Position numbers and translations under genes: made by a program
Shown: in pieces, positions 47,776 to 57,753 of the stretch
Numbering within the stretch: position 1 is the stretch's first letter
Layout of the letters: every line of letters begins with the position of its first letter
Source: Pseudomonas sp. W4I3
Lineage (GTDB): Bacteria; Pseudomonadota; Gammaproteobacteria; Pseudomonadales; Pseudomonadaceae
Assembly (NCBI RefSeq): GCF_030816195.1
Contig: NZ_JAUSXS010000001.1
Location: 1,325,501-1,389,500 of the forward strand
Direction: 5' to 3'
Length of the DNA stretch: 64,000 bases
The notes under the pieces: generated by a model
Told to the model about the DNA's origin: nothing
Databases searched by the model: none
The model's input: the letters and a program-made list of their open reading frames with translations, nothing else

Positions 47776-48069
47776 CTAGTGCACAACCCAACTGAGCAGC
47801 CACAATCCCAGGAGCAACCAGATAATTCCCATGATGATCGACGCCCGCATGAACGCACGCACGGCCGAATACAGCAGCATCAGCCCGACGATCAAGGTGA
47901 TGATGCTGATGATCGAGGTGTCCATGCCCAGGGTGCGCGACAAGCCATCGATAAAGTTGCCGCCGGCATGGGTCAGGGCTCCGAACAAGCCGCTCAGACC
48001 GTCGACGATAAAGCGGATGACGGAGCCGAGCGCCTGGCCCAACCACTCGAAAAAGCTTTCTACCTGCAT
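47776..48069 (-). CDS. Small two-segment membrane protein, function unknown
   Basis: 97 residues. An amphipathic N-terminal half (MQVESFFEWLGQALGSVIRF, then DGLSGLFGALTHAGGNFIDG) precedes two transmembrane segments (about 52-70 and 75-95). I do not recognise a named family; similar short 'hypothetical' proteins occur in pseudomonads (from memory). It lies on the strand opposite the alpha-2-macroglobulin and pbpC genes, between them. GGACACGCACATG before the start gives only a weak ribosome-binding site. Confidence 0.65.
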   Translation of the reverse strand: MQVESFFEWLGQALGSVIRFIVDGLSGLFGALTHAGGNFIDGLSRTLGMDTSIISIITLIVGLMLLYSAVRAFMRASIIMGIIWLLLGLWLLSWVVH

Positions 48070-48159
48070 GTGCGTGTCCTGATAAGAAGGTGGGCGTAAC
48101 TGTGCCTTTGGTCGTTGTTGCGACAGGCGAGTTCCCTACAAGCATAGAGGTTTGCCCGG

Positions 48160-50490
48160 TTGAATTTGCGTTTTGTTGCCCGCTGGACACTGCTGAGCCT
48201 GTTGTTGGTCATTGCCCTGCTATGGCTGGCCGACCGCATCTGGCCCTTGCCGTTGCCCCAGGACGACCTGGCCCGGGTGGTGTTGGCCGAGGACGGCACG
48301 CCGTTATGGCGTTTTGCCGATGCCAACGGCGTATGGCGCTACCCGGTGCAAACCAGCGAAGTATCACCGTATTACCTGGACGCGCTGCTGACCTATGAGG
48401 ACCGCTGGTTCTACCGCCACCCCGGCGTCAACCCGCTGGCTCTGGCGCGCGCTGCGTGGCAGAACCTCACCGGTGCGCGGGTGGTGTCGGGCGGCAGTAC
48501 CTTGTCGATGCAAGTGGCCCGTTTGCTCGACCCGCATTCGCGCACCTTCCTCGGCAAGTTGCGTCAACTGTGGCGTACCGCGCAGTTGGAGTGGCACCTG
48601 TCCAAGGAGCAGATTCTCAACCTGTACCTGAACCGCGCGCCGTTCGGCGGTACGTTGCAGGGCGTGGCGGCGGCCAGTTGGGCGTACTTGGGCAAATCCC
48701 CGGCGCAATTGACCCATGCCGAAGCGGCGCTGCTCGCGGTGTTGCCCCAGGCGCCGAGCCGCTTGCGCCCGGACCGTCACCCGCAGCGCGCCCAGCAGGC
48801 CCGGGACAAGGTGCTGCGCCGTCTCGCCGAGTTCCAGGTTTGGCCTCAGGCGGCGGTGGATGAGGCGTTGGAAGAGCCGCTGCTGCTCGCGCCGCGCCTG
48901 GAGCCGAGCCTGGCACCGTTGCTGGCGCGCCGCTTGAACCGTCCTGACAGCCCGCCTTTGATCCGCACCACGGTGGATGCCACGTTGCAGCGCCGTCTCG
49001 AAGATCTGCTGCTAGGGTGGCGCGCACGGTTGCCCGAGCACACCTCCGCCGCCATTCTGGTAGTCGAGGAAGAAACCATGGCCGTGCGCGCCTACCTCGG
49101 CTCGGTCGATATCAATGATGCCAAGCGTTACGGGCATGTGGACATGATCAGCGCGCTGCGTTCGCCCGGGTCCACTTTGAAACCGTTTTTGTATGGCATG
49201 GCCTTGGACGATGGCTTGATTCATTCCGAATCCCTGCTGCAGGACGTGCCGCGCCGCTATGGCGATTACCGGCCGGGCAATTTTTCCATGGGCTTTACCG
49301 GGGCGGTGCCGGCGAGCACGGCACTCTCCAGCTCGTTGAACCTGCCGGCGGTGCAATTGCTGGAAGCCTACGGGCCGAAACGCTTTGCCGCCCAAATGCG
49401 CATCGGCGGGATGCCGCTGGCGTTGCCGGCGTTGGCCGAACCGAACCTGGCGTTGATCCTGGGCGGTGCGGGCAGCCGCTTGGAGGACCTGGTGAGCGGC
49501 TACAGTGCGTTCGCCCGCGACGGCAAGAGCGCCACCCTGCGTTTGCAGCCGGATGACGTGCTGAGAGAGCGGCCGTTATTGTCGCCGGGGGCCGCTTGGA
49601 TCGTGCGACGTATCCTCAGCGGCCAGGCGCGCCCCGACCGCGACCCGCGGGCCGAACTGGTGCAACGCCCGACGCTGGCCTGGAAGACCGGCACCAGCTA
49701 TGGCTTTCGCGATGCCTGGGCGATTGGCGTGGGCCCGCGTTACCTGATTGGTGTGTGGATCGGTCGACCGGACGGCACGCCAGTGCCGGGGCAGTTCGGC
49801 CTGGCCTCGGCGGCACCGTTGATGTTGCAGGTGCATGACGTGCTGACCAACCGCGACAGCCAACGCGGCATCAGCGCAGCCGTCAAGTCGGTGCCGGCCA
49901 ATGTGGGCGTGGCGGCGATCTGTTGGCCATTGGGCCAGCCGATGAACCGCAGCGACCCCAACTGTCGGCGCCAGCGCTTTGCCTGGACCCTGGACAACAC
50001 CACGCCGCCGACCTTGCAGGCGTTGGACCAACCGTTGAGCGTGGGCTTGATGGAAAGCATCTGGGTCAACGCCAAGGGATTGCGGGTCGATGCGCATTGC
50101 CCTGGCGCCGAACCGAGAAATATTGCGCTGTGGCCGGCGCCGCTGGAGCCGTGGCTGCCAAGGGTGGAACGCCGTGAAGCGCGCCTCCCGGCAGCCGACC
50201 CGGAGTGCCCGCCACCGGCACTGGCGGCGTCATCGCCGCTGTCTATCGTTGGCGTGCGCGAAGGCGACCAGTTGCGCTTGCCCGCCGCCAGCCAACAAGC
50301 CCTGCGCCTGAAACTTTCCGCCCTGGGCGGCAGCGGGCGGCGCTGGTGGTTCCTCAATGGGGCGCCGCTGGGTGACAGTGGCAATCAGGATTTCATCAAT
50401 GCCAGTTTCGAGCGATTGGGGCGTTATCAACTGAGTGTGCTGGATGAGGCTGGGCAGACGGCCAGGCTTGAGTTTAGCGTTGTTGACTAG
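48160..50490 (+). CDS. pbpC: Penicillin-binding protein 1C PbpC
   Basis: Bifunctional peptidoglycan glycosyltransferase with a transpeptidase-like domain, inner membrane, 776 residues. The start is a TTG at 48160 (MNLRFVARWTLLSLLLVIAL), with AGAGG nine bases upstream. GT51 motifs: YEDRWFYRHPGVNPLALARA, GGSTLSMQVARLL, LNLYLNRAPFGGTLQGV. Transpeptidase motifs: SPGSTLKPFLYG (SxxK), SSLN, and KTGTSYGFRDAW. A C-terminal BiPBP domain follows. Pairing with alpha-2-macroglobulin is the known arrangement: one repairs the wall, the other blocks proteases after damage. Confidence 0.95.
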   Translation: MNLRFVARWTLLSLLLVIALLWLADRIWPLPLPQDDLARVVLAEDGTPLWRFADANGVWRYPVQTSEVSPYYLDALLTYEDRWFYRHPGVNPLALARAAWQNLTGARVVSGGSTLSMQVARLLDPHSRTFLGKLRQLWRTAQLEWHLSKEQILNLYLNRAPFGGTLQGVAAASWAYLGKSPAQLTHAEAALLAVLPQAPSRLRPDRHPQRAQQARDKVLRRLAEFQVWPQAAVDEALEEPLLLAPRLEPSLAPLLARRLNRPDSPPLIRTTVDATLQRRLEDLLLGWRARLPEHTSAAILVVEEETMAVRAYLGSVDINDAKRYGHVDMISALRSPGSTLKPFLYGMALDDGLIHSESLLQDVPRRYGDYRPGNFSMGFTGAVPASTALSSSLNLPAVQLLEAYGPKRFAAQMRIGGMPLALPALAEPNLALILGGAGSRLEDLVSGYSAFARDGKSATLRLQPDDVLRERPLLSPGAAWIVRRILSGQARPDRDPRAELVQRPTLAWKTGTSYGFRDAWAIGVGPRYLIGVWIGRPDGTPVPGQFGLASAAPLMLQVHDVLTNRDSQRGISAAVKSVPANVGVAAICWPLGQPMNRSDPNCRRQRFAWTLDNTTPPTLQALDQPLSVGLMESIWVNAKGLRVDAHCPGAEPRNIALWPAPLEPWLPRVERREARLPAADPECPPPALAASSPLSIVGVREGDQLRLPAASQQALRLKLSALGGSGRRWWFLNGAPLGDSGNQDFINASFERLGRYQLSVLDEAGQTARLEFSVVD

Positions 50491-50496
50491 GGCCTC

Positions 50497-50586
50497 ATCG
50501 GGGGCAAGCCCCCTCCCACAGTGGATTGTGTTCACAAATCAAATGTGGGAGGGGCGGTGCGACGATTCGACTTGCCCCCGATGGCG
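50497..50586. repeat. Outward REP pair (family A), second copy carrying an insert
   Basis: The left REP is normal; in the right one about 16 bp (CGGTGCGACGATTCGA) stand inside the core between TGTGGGAGGGG and CTTGCCCCCGAT. Located between pbpC and the MazG-like gene. Confidence 0.75.
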
Positions 50587-50662
50587 TCCTCAAACCCGCC
50601 ACCGCTATTCACTTGCCTTCAATCCCCATCCCCCTGAAGCTATACCCATTCAGGAGCCCCCA

Positions 50663-50971
50663 ATGAACCTCGAACACCTCACCGAACGCCTGCACCGCAT
50701 CCGCGATACCAACGACTGGAAGCCGTTCCACAGCCCGAAAAACCTGGCCATGGCCGCCAGCGTGGAAATGGCCGAACTGGTGGAGATCTTCCAATGGCTG
50801 ACCGAAGACCAGTCACGCCAGTTGCCGGCCGATAAGCTGGCGCACGCCGGCCAGGAAGTCGGCGATATCGTGCTGTACCTGCTGTTGCTGTGCAGCGAGC
50901 TGGGCCTGGACATGAACGAAGTGGTGCGCGCCAAACTGGCCGACAGCGAACGGCGGTTTGCCCATGAGTGA
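50663..50971 (+). CDS. MazG-like nucleotide pyrophosphohydrolase
   Basis: 102 residues from the ATG at 50663, with CAGGAG upstream. The all-alpha NTP pyrophosphatase motifs are visible: VEMAELVEIFQWL (the ExxE metal motif) and QEVGDIVLYLLLL (ExxD). Such small enzymes hydrolyse nucleoside triphosphates, often non-canonical ones, to monophosphates. The exact substrate is unknown. Its last 8 bp overlap the start of cmoM. Confidence 0.9.
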   Translation: MNLEHLTERLHRIRDTNDWKPFHSPKNLAMAASVEMAELVEIFQWLTEDQSRQLPADKLAHAGQEVGDIVLYLLLLCSELGLDMNEVVRAKLADSERRFAHE

Positions 50972-51713
50972 CCGGCATTTCGACCAGTTGGCCACGCGCT
51001 TCGCCGAAAAGATCTACGGCGGCGCCAAGGGCGCGATTCGCCTGGCGGTGTTGCAGGCCGACCTCACCGAAGCCTTGCCGGACCGACCGTTGCGGGTGCT
51101 GGATATCGGCGCGGGGCTGGGGCATATGTCGTTGTGGCTGGCTGAGCGCGGCCATCAGGTGACCCTGGCCGAGCCCGCCGAGCCCATGCTCGAAGGCGCA
51201 CGCCAGCGTTTTGCCGAAGCCGGGCAGAGCGCCACGTTCATCCATGCGCCGTGGCAAGACTTGCTTGGCCAGCTCACCGAACCCTACGACCTGGTGCTGT
51301 GCCATGCCGTGCTGGAATGGCTGGCCGAACCCCATGCGATCCTGCCGGTGCTGCACCAGTTGACGCTGCCCGGCGGCTGGCTGTCCCTGGCGTTCTACAA
51401 CCGCGATGCGCTGATTTACCGCAACCTGCTCAAGGGCCACTTTCGCAAGATGCGCAAGAACGACATGGCCGGCGAAAAGCAGAGCCTCACGCCGCAACAG
51501 CCGCTGGACCCTCGGGAATTGGCAGCGCAACTCGACGGGCTCTGGCAGGTCGAAAGCCAAAGTGGCGTGCGCGTGTTCCACGACTATATGCCGGTGGAAT
51601 TCCAGGCGCGCGCCGACCTGCAGGATCTGTTGGAGATGGAGCTCGCTCACCGTCGTCACCCAAGCTTTGCCGGGCTTGGGCGTTATTTACACTGGATCTG
51701 CCGCCCGGTTTAA
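50964..51713 (+). CDS. cmoM: tRNA 5-carboxymethoxyuridine methyltransferase CmoM
   Basis: Methylates cmo5U34 to mcmo5U34 in certain tRNAs (formerly SmtA). 249 residues from the ATG at 50964 (MSDRHFDQLATRFAEKIYGG). It matches the family along its length: AEKIYGGAKGAIRLAVLQAD, SAM motif VLDIGAGLGHMSLWLA, LCHAVLEWLAEPHAILPVL, LAFYNRDALIYRNLLKGHF and GVRVFHDYMPVEFQ. It overlaps the MazG-like gene by 8 bp. Confidence 0.95.
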   Translation: MSDRHFDQLATRFAEKIYGGAKGAIRLAVLQADLTEALPDRPLRVLDIGAGLGHMSLWLAERGHQVTLAEPAEPMLEGARQRFAEAGQSATFIHAPWQDLLGQLTEPYDLVLCHAVLEWLAEPHAILPVLHQLTLPGGWLSLAFYNRDALIYRNLLKGHFRKMRKNDMAGEKQSLTPQQPLDPRELAAQLDGLWQVESQSGVRVFHDYMPVEFQARADLQDLLEMELAHRRHPSFAGLGRYLHWICRPV

Positions 51714-51737
51714 GCGGCCCAGTCTGCGGAGGTCGAA

Positions 51738-52340
51738 ATGCGTCGTCTCTGTTTGATCCTGTTGTCCCTCGGGCTGGGGGCTTGCTCCAGCCCCAACCCT
51801 TATGTGGCCGCTTCGGCGCCGATGCCGCCGGCGCCGGCCCAAGCTGCGCATACGTTTGACGCCAGTGCTTACCCGGCACCGGTGCGCGACTACGGCGCTT
51901 ACCGCAACTGGGCCTGGCGCAACGGCCAATTGCCGGCCGGCACCGCCTGGGCGGACTCGGCCCAGGTGGCCGAAGCGGTCAGTGGCGCACTGGACCAGCG
52001 CGGCCTGCGGCCCCTGCATGACAATCGTGCGCCCGACCTGCTGGTCAGCGCCGATGTGCGCCTGGAAAAGCGTCTGCGGCAAGTCCGGGATGACTATGGC
52101 TACGGTTATGGCGGCTACAACCGCTATGGCAATGGCTACGGCATGTACAACTCGGTGCCGGTGGTGCGTACCTATGAAGTGCAGGTTGTGGTGGTGCGGG
52201 TCAATCTGTTCGATGCCCGCAGCGGCCAGCCGGTGTGGAGCGCCAGTGCGGAAACGGGCAGCCAGGGCAGCCTCAGTGAACGTGCGGATGCGCTTCGCCA
52301 GGCTGTACAGAAGGCAATGACGGCCTACCCGCCGAGTTAA
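51738..52340 (+). CDS. DUF4136 lipoprotein, first of a tandem pair
   Basis: 200 residues with a lipoprotein signal ([13 protein letters not shown], cleavage before C16). The DUF4136 core includes [37 protein letters not shown] and [19 protein letters not shown] Gly/Tyr-rich insert ([19 protein letters not shown]) sits in the middle, as in several envelope proteins. Function is unknown. The second DUF4136 gene follows after 45 bp, so they probably share a transcript. Confidence 0.88.
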   Translation: MRRLCLILLSLGLGACSSPNPYVAASAPMPPAPAQAAHTFDASAYPAPVRDYGAYRNWAWRNGQLPAGTAWADSAQVAEAVSGALDQRGLRPLHDNRAPDLLVSADVRLEKRLRQVRDDYGYGYGGYNRYGNGYGMYNSVPVVRTYEVQVVVVRVNLFDARSGQPVWSASAETGSQGSLSERADALRQAVQKAMTAYPPS

Positions 52341-52385
52341 CCGCTATTCTCATCTAAAGCCTGGACCCATCGTTGGAGAGCCACC

Positions 52386-52943
52386 ATGTTTTGTCGTATC
52401 GCTACGCTTGCGTTTGTGCTGCTGCTGGGCGGTTGCCAGAGCAACCAGGTCAACCACGATTTTGACGCCAGCCGCGACTTTGGCGCCTACCGTAACTGGG
52501 CCTGGAAAGACCCGGCGCTGCAATACCGCCCGGATGACCCACGCATCAAGAGCGACCTCACCGAGCAACGCATTCGCCAGGCCGTGGGCGAGCAGCTTGA
52601 CCAGCGCGGCCTGCGTCCCGCCGCGCCCGGCACCCGGCCTGACCTGACGGTGCAGGCCTACCTGATCGTCGAAGACCGCCAGCAGCAAGTCTCCACCAAC
52701 TACGGTGGCGCCTGGGGCGGGCCGTGGAATGGCTATTGGGGCGCGCCGATGTACAACGAAACGCGCAACATCACCTACAAGGTCGCGACCCTCCAGATCG
52801 ACCTGCTCGACGGCAAGGACGGCAAGCTGGTGTGGCGCGGCAGTGACGAGCAGATCATGGCCAGCTCGCCCAACCCTCAGGATCGCAGCAACGCCATTCG
52901 CAGCACCGTAGGCAAAATCCTTTCGAACTATCCGCCGCACTGA
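52386..52943 (+). CDS. DUF4136 lipoprotein, second of the tandem pair
   Basis: 185 residues, lipobox in VLLLGGCQS. It shares with its neighbour the DUF4136 blocks [35 protein letters not shown] and IDLLDGKDGKLVWRGSDE, so the two arose by an old duplication. It has a shorter Gly/Trp-rich segment (YGGAWGGPWNGYWG). Probably an outer-membrane lipoprotein of unknown role. Confidence 0.88.
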   Translation: MFCRIATLAFVLLLGGCQSNQVNHDFDASRDFGAYRNWAWKDPALQYRPDDPRIKSDLTEQRIRQAVGEQLDQRGLRPAAPGTRPDLTVQAYLIVEDRQQQVSTNYGGAWGGPWNGYWGAPMYNETRNITYKVATLQIDLLDGKDGKLVWRGSDEQIMASSPNPQDRSNAIRSTVGKILSNYPPH

Positions 52944-53041
52944 TCATGCTCTGTAGAAGCGCTGCCCAGGCGGCGCGTCTACACTCATCGATACCCTCAG
53001 GAGAGTAAGCGCTCGGCGACTCGCCGGCACAGGAGTGCTCG

Positions 53042-55024
53042 ATGTCTCCCCACCTTCATGGCAAGCAACGCGGCGCTGTCGGCTTGATGGCGGCCGGTGT
53101 GTTGGCGTTGGTGTTGGCGTTTACCTTGCTGGCAGTCGACAGCGGCCGGCTTTACCTGGAAAAGCGCAGGCTGCAGGGGGTGGCGGACACGGCCGCGCTG
53201 GAAGCGGTCAGCCGCGGCGGCACCTGCGCGGCCGGCTTGAGCGCGGCGTCGTTTGCGGCGCAAAGCGTGGCGCGTAACCAGTTCGTCGTGGGCAGCGGTA
53301 ATACCCTGGCCATCCGCTGCGGTGCGGTCACCACCGGTGCGTCCGGCCAGCGCCTGTTCACAGCCAACCCCGCCGTGTCGTCAGCGATCGAGGTGGTGGT
53401 CGGCAAAACCGTCACCACCAGCGTGGCCGGCGGCGTCTGGTCGCTGTTTTCCGGAAACCCGGTCAGTCTCAATACCCAATTGACCGCCATGGCTGTGGCA
53501 GCCAAACCCACGCCACCGAGGGCCCAGTTGAGCATCAGGAGCACCCTGGTCAGCGTCGATAGCGCCAGCGCCGGGGCGCTGAACGCGATTTTCAGCGGGC
53601 TGCTCGGCGGCGCGGTGAATGTGTCGGTGCTCGGCTGGAATGGCTTGCTCAACAGCAACATCAATATGCTCAATTACCTCGACCAGTTGGCCCTCGACCT
53701 GCACGTGACCGCCGGTGACTACACCCAACTGCTCAACACCACGGCGACCGCTTCGCAGTTGCTTCAGGCAGCGATTACGGTGCTGGGCAGCAACGCGTTG
53801 ACGGTGGATGCCGTGACCGCCCTGGGCATTATCAAAGCGGGTGCAACCAACCCGGTGCCGCTGACCCTGGGCAAGATCCTGCAAGTGCAAACGGGCACCA
53901 CCGCCGCTGCGCTGAATGCCAATCTGCAGGTCTTCCAACTGGTCCAGGGCGTGGTGCAGCTTTCCGGTAGCCAGAGCGCGGCGGCGGTGGCCTTGCCTGT
54001 CAGCGTGTTGGGGCTGGCCAATATCACCACGCAGATCAAAGTGATCGAGCCGCCGCAACTGTCTGCCATCGGCAATCCGATACTCGCGGCGGCCAACCCC
54101 TTGGGCCCGAATAAAATTTATGTGCGCACCGCCCAGTTGCGCACTCAAGTAACAGTGAGCTTGCCGCTGCTGAGCAGTGTGTCCGGCTTGACCATGGCGG
54201 TGAACGACCTGATTGGGCCGCTGACCCCGGTGCTCAATGGCCTGCTGAGTTTGAACCTCGTCACTACGATCAACTCGGCGTTCTGCCTGCTGGGGGCCGG
54301 TTGCCAACAGCTGGACATTATTCCGGTGCCGGGTAACGTGCCGCTCAAGATCGTGCTGGATGCCGGCGGCGCCAGCACGTATGTCACCGGCTACACCTGC
54401 CCGACGGGCAGCGCGGGCACCAAGAGCCTGACCGCCCATACCGTCAACTCAATTGCGTCGCTGAATGTCGGCAATATCAGCAACGCGTTTTCCTCCACTC
54501 TGCCAATGAGCGTGGCGCCGTTGCCGCTGGTCGATATCGGCGTCAAGACCTGCCACAAGATCCTCGGTATCGGCAGTTGTGACCCTCGCGTAGCGTTTGC
54601 CGGCGGCGGCATAGCGATCAACGTGCAAAGCCCGGTTGTGGGAAGCAACAGTGAGCAGAACCTGGTGTTTTCCAGCACCACGCCCTTCGCCACGCCGCCC
54701 AATGTGGGGCTGGCGCCCGCTTATCAGGCGGCGGTGCCGGCCAGTAATCTGGTGAGTGGGCTTTCCACCGCGCTCACGGGTGTGAGCATTACCGCCTATC
54801 AACCGGTGGGCAACAACCCAGTGGGCAGTCTGATCGCAAACACGGTGGCGTTGCTCAGCGGCGTCAACGCCTTGGTAACGCCCGTGTTGAATAATGCCCT
54901 GAGTCCATTACTCAACCCCATCCTCAACAACCTGTTGAACAGCCTGGGCGTCAGCCTGGCAAACGTGACCGTGGGCGCCAACCTGAGCTGCGGCCAGACC
55001 GGCGAGGCCTACCTGGTGATTTAA
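53042..55024 (+). CDS. tadG: Tad-pilus-associated protein TadG
   Basis: 660 residues. The N terminus (GKQRGAVGLMAAGVLALVLA, then FTLLAVDSGRLYLEKRRLQG) is the TadE/TadG-type membrane segment with the typical ADTAALEA motif after it. The rest is a long external part rich in Ala, Leu, Asn, Ser, Thr and Val, with a few cysteines (YTCPTG, KTCHKILGIGSC, NLSCGQ). In PAO1 PA4297 plays this part at the Flp pilus locus. Here it is on the plus strand, opposite to the main tad operon, and its stop overlaps that of pprA. Confidence 0.85.
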   Translation: MSPHLHGKQRGAVGLMAAGVLALVLAFTLLAVDSGRLYLEKRRLQGVADTAALEAVSRGGTCAAGLSAASFAAQSVARNQFVVGSGNTLAIRCGAVTTGASGQRLFTANPAVSSAIEVVVGKTVTTSVAGGVWSLFSGNPVSLNTQLTAMAVAAKPTPPRAQLSIRSTLVSVDSASAGALNAIFSGLLGGAVNVSVLGWNGLLNSNINMLNYLDQLALDLHVTAGDYTQLLNTTATASQLLQAAITVLGSNALTVDAVTALGIIKAGATNPVPLTLGKILQVQTGTTAAALNANLQVFQLVQGVVQLSGSQSAAAVALPVSVLGLANITTQIKVIEPPQLSAIGNPILAAANPLGPNKIYVRTAQLRTQVTVSLPLLSSVSGLTMAVNDLIGPLTPVLNGLLSLNLVTTINSAFCLLGAGCQQLDIIPVPGNVPLKIVLDAGGASTYVTGYTCPTGSAGTKSLTAHTVNSIASLNVGNISNAFSSTLPMSVAPLPLVDIGVKTCHKILGIGSCDPRVAFAGGGIAINVQSPVVGSNSEQNLVFSSTTPFATPPNVGLAPAYQAAVPASNLVSGLSTALTGVSITAYQPVGNNPVGSLIANTVALLSGVNALVTPVLNNALSPLLNPILNNLLNSLGVSLANVTVGANLSCGQTGEAYLVI

Positions 55025-57753
55025 ACGTCGGTGGCCCTGGGCAGTTCCACGCAAAACCGCGCGCCGTGCTCACCGTTGCTGACGCTGAGGCGTCCGCCCA
55101 TGTTCTCGACGATGCCGTAGCTCACCGACAGGCCCAGCCCGGTGCCCACGCCAATCGGCTTGGTGGTGAAGAACGGTTCGAAGATGCGTTCCAGCAGACG
55201 CGGGTCAATCCCGCCGCCGTTATCCTCGACCCAGATGCGTACGTGGCGGCTGTCGTGTTCGGTATGCAGGGCAATCCACGGGCGCAGTTCCGGGTGCTTT
55301 TCCTTAAGGTTCAACAGCGCATCGCGGGCGTTGACCATCAGGTTGATCAGCACTTGCTCCAACTGGTCGACGTAGCCGGTGACCCGCACCGGGATATCCG
55401 CTTGGGTCAGCTTTATTTCCACGCCCTTGCCGCGCATGCCTTCGCTGAGCAGTGACAGGGTGCCTTCCACCGCCTGCGCCGGGTCGAAGGGCTGCTGCTC
55501 GACTTCCGAACGGCGGCCGAACACGCGCATGTGGTCCACCACCCGCGCCGCGCGTTGTACCTGGGCGTCGATGCGCTGGAGTTTCTCGGTCAGGTAGTCG
55601 ATCTGCGCGTCGCCATTGCCCAGGCGCTTGAGTACGTTGACGATGGCCATGCGCATCACGTTCAGCGGCTGGTTGATCTCATGGGCCAGGCCGGTGGCCA
55701 TTTCGCCGAGGGTGGCCATTTTCGCGCTTTGCGTCAGCTGTTGCTGGGAGCGCCGCACTTCGGTGTTGTCGCGGCCCACGGCCTGCACTTCGAGCAAGTT
55801 GCCCTGTTCATCGAACACGCCACGGTCCGACCACACCCACCAGGCATGCTCGCGCCCCGGCAGTTGCAGGCTGATTTCCGCCGTGCTCACGGGAAACTCC
55901 GCGGTCAGTTGCTCAATGCGCAGCACAAAGGCTGCGCGTTGCTCGGCCGACAGCCAGTGGCCCAGGTTAATCCCGGGCAACTGGTCGGGCAGGCATTCCA
56001 GGTAATTGGCCAGGGGCGTGTTGCCGAAGGTCAGGGTCAGGTCCGGACGGTAGCGGCAGATCATTGCCGGTGAGTCTTCCACGAGGATGCGATAGCGCTC
56101 CTCGCTGTCCTTGACCTGCTGTGCGGCCAGGGTGGCGTCGGTGACGTCCAGCCACAGCCCGACCGCCTCCACCGGCAGGCCGAGGTCGTCGCGCAGCAAC
56201 TTGGCCTCGTCGAGCAGCCAGTGGTAATCGCCCTGTTTATCCTGCACCCGATAACGGCTGCGCACGCTGCCTTCACGCAAGAGTTGGCGCGTGCGCTGGA
56301 AGTACAGGTCACGGTCTTGCGGGTGGACCCATTGCACCAGGCTGTCGTGGCTGCATTCGGCAAGCGTGCGGCCCAGCAACGGCAGCAGGCTGTCGCTGAA
56401 AAACACCGGTTGCAGGGCGCCGTTCTCATAGCGCTGCACGTAGATCACCGCCGGCGAGCTGGCGATCAGGTTGTCCAGACGGGCATGGGCCGCGTCGGCT
56501 TGCAGTTGCTGGTTCTTGATGTCGCTGATATCGAGCATGAAACCGATCCAGCGGCGCTGCTCACCCACGCCCAGCACCTGGCCCTGCACGCGGTACCAGG
56601 TGGGCGGCTGGTCGCTATCGCCACGGTTCAGGCGCACGCTGGCCAGCAAGGGTTTGCCGAGGGTTTGCAGGTCGAGCAGGCGGCTGTGCAATTCCTGGCG
56701 GTCAGCGGGGTGGATGAGGTTCAGCCAGGTGTCCAGGGCTTGTCGGGTCGGACCTTCTTCGGGGTCCAGGTTGCGCATCAATTGCGGTGCGAGCTGGATC
56801 TCGCCGCTGGCGGGCAGCAACTCCCACCAGCCGGTGCCGAGCAAGCCCTGCAGGGCTTCCTGGCGTTCCAGTTGCAAGTGATGGCGGTGTTCGCGCAGGC
56901 GACTGAGCAGCGGGGCGGCGAGGGCGGCGGCGAGGTTCAGCCAGTCACGTTCGCGGGTGTCGGGTTCACCGCTGTAGGCCCCGCACAGCAGCCACGCGGC
57001 GACGCCCTGTCCATCGCGATACGGCACCAGGAAACCCTCGGCATTGCCAAACACACTGTGCAGGCGCGGGTGTTCGCCGCGACCGTAAGGCGCTTGCAGG
57101 CTCAACGGGGTGGTGCCGTTGAGGCTGTCCAGGCAGGTGCCGAGGCGCTGGCCGGGGTGCCAGAACAAGGGCGCGTCATGCTGGGCATATTGGCTGTAGA
57201 CCACCCAACCCTGATCCTCCTGATCAAGCAGCGCCAGGGCGACACAGGGGATGTGCCAGCGCTGCGCCACGCTGCACAACTGTTCGTTGAACACATCGGG
57301 CAGTCGGTTGAGGCTGCACACGCGCAGTTGTTCGCTGACCTGGCTGGCCAATTGCTGATTCTGTTCGCGCTGTTCGGCCAGTCTTCGGCCCTGAAGCAAG
57401 TCGCCGATGTCCACCGCCAGCAGGCGCCAACCCTGCTCGTAAGGTTCGAGGGTGCCGCGGGTATGCAGGAGTTGCCCGCCGATGCCCTGGAAATCCAGGT
57501 CCAGGCTGTGGCGCTGCCAGTCGGCGGGCACCCCTTCCACCGCCAGGGCGCTGTGGGCCGACAACAAGGCTCGCAGCGGCGACGCCTCGGCAGGGAGCGC
57601 CAGGTGTGAACGCAATGTGCCGCTGATGTCGAGCACCTGACCTTGCGCATCCAGCTGTACCTGCAACCCGGCCGAAGGTGGCGCAGCGGGCGCGGTGACC
57701 AACGCGCTGCCACGGCCGAGCAAGCGCCCGAACAGTTTGTCGCCCGAGGTCAA
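55021..57753 (-). CDS. pprA: Sensor histidine kinase PprA of the Flp pilus regulon
   Basis: 910 residues if it starts at the TTG 57753 ([15 protein letters not shown]), which overlaps the TadE-like stop. The frame is open further upstream inside that gene, but no ATG fits. Order: GAF-like region (about 190-330), PAS domains (about 345-465, 470-600 and 605-670), then HisKA with histidine near 694 in [15 protein letters not shown] box [12 protein letters not shown]1 [11 protein letters not shown] and G2 [11 protein letters not shown]. No transmembrane segment is obvious, suggesting a cytoplasmic sensor. It should phosphorylate PprB. Confidence 0.9.
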   Translation of the reverse strand: MTSGDKLFGRLLGRGSALVTAPAAPPSAGLQVQLDAQGQVLDISGTLRSHLALPAEASPLRALLSAHSALAVEGVPADWQRHSLDLDFQGIGGQLLHTRGTLEPYEQGWRLLAVDIGDLLQGRRLAEQREQNQQLASQVSEQLRVCSLNRLPDVFNEQLCSVAQRWHIPCVALALLDQEDQGWVVYSQYAQHDAPLFWHPGQRLGTCLDSLNGTTPLSLQAPYGRGEHPRLHSVFGNAEGFLVPYRDGQGVAAWLLCGAYSGEPDTRERDWLNLAAALAAPLLSRLREHRHHLQLERQEALQGLLGTGWWELLPASGEIQLAPQLMRNLDPEEGPTRQALDTWLNLIHPADRQELHSRLLDLQTLGKPLLASVRLNRGDSDQPPTWYRVQGQVLGVGEQRRWIGFMLDISDIKNQQLQADAAHARLDNLIASSPAVIYVQRYENGALQPVFFSDSLLPLLGRTLAECSHDSLVQWVHPQDRDLYFQRTRQLLREGSVRSRYRVQDKQGDYHWLLDEAKLLRDDLGLPVEAVGLWLDVTDATLAAQQVKDSEERYRILVEDSPAMICRYRPDLTLTFGNTPLANYLECLPDQLPGINLGHWLSAEQRAAFVLRIEQLTAEFPVSTAEISLQLPGREHAWWVWSDRGVFDEQGNLLEVQAVGRDNTEVRRSQQQLTQSAKMATLGEMATGLAHEINQPLNVMRMAIVNVLKRLGNGDAQIDYLTEKLQRIDAQVQRAARVVDHMRVFGRRSEVEQQPFDPAQAVEGTLSLLSEGMRGKGVEIKLTQADIPVRVTGYVDQLEQVLINLMVNARDALLNLKEKHPELRPWIALHTEHDSRHVRIWVEDNGGGIDPRLLERIFEPFFTTKPIGVGTGLGLSVSYGIVENMGGRLSVSNGEHGARFCVELPRATDV

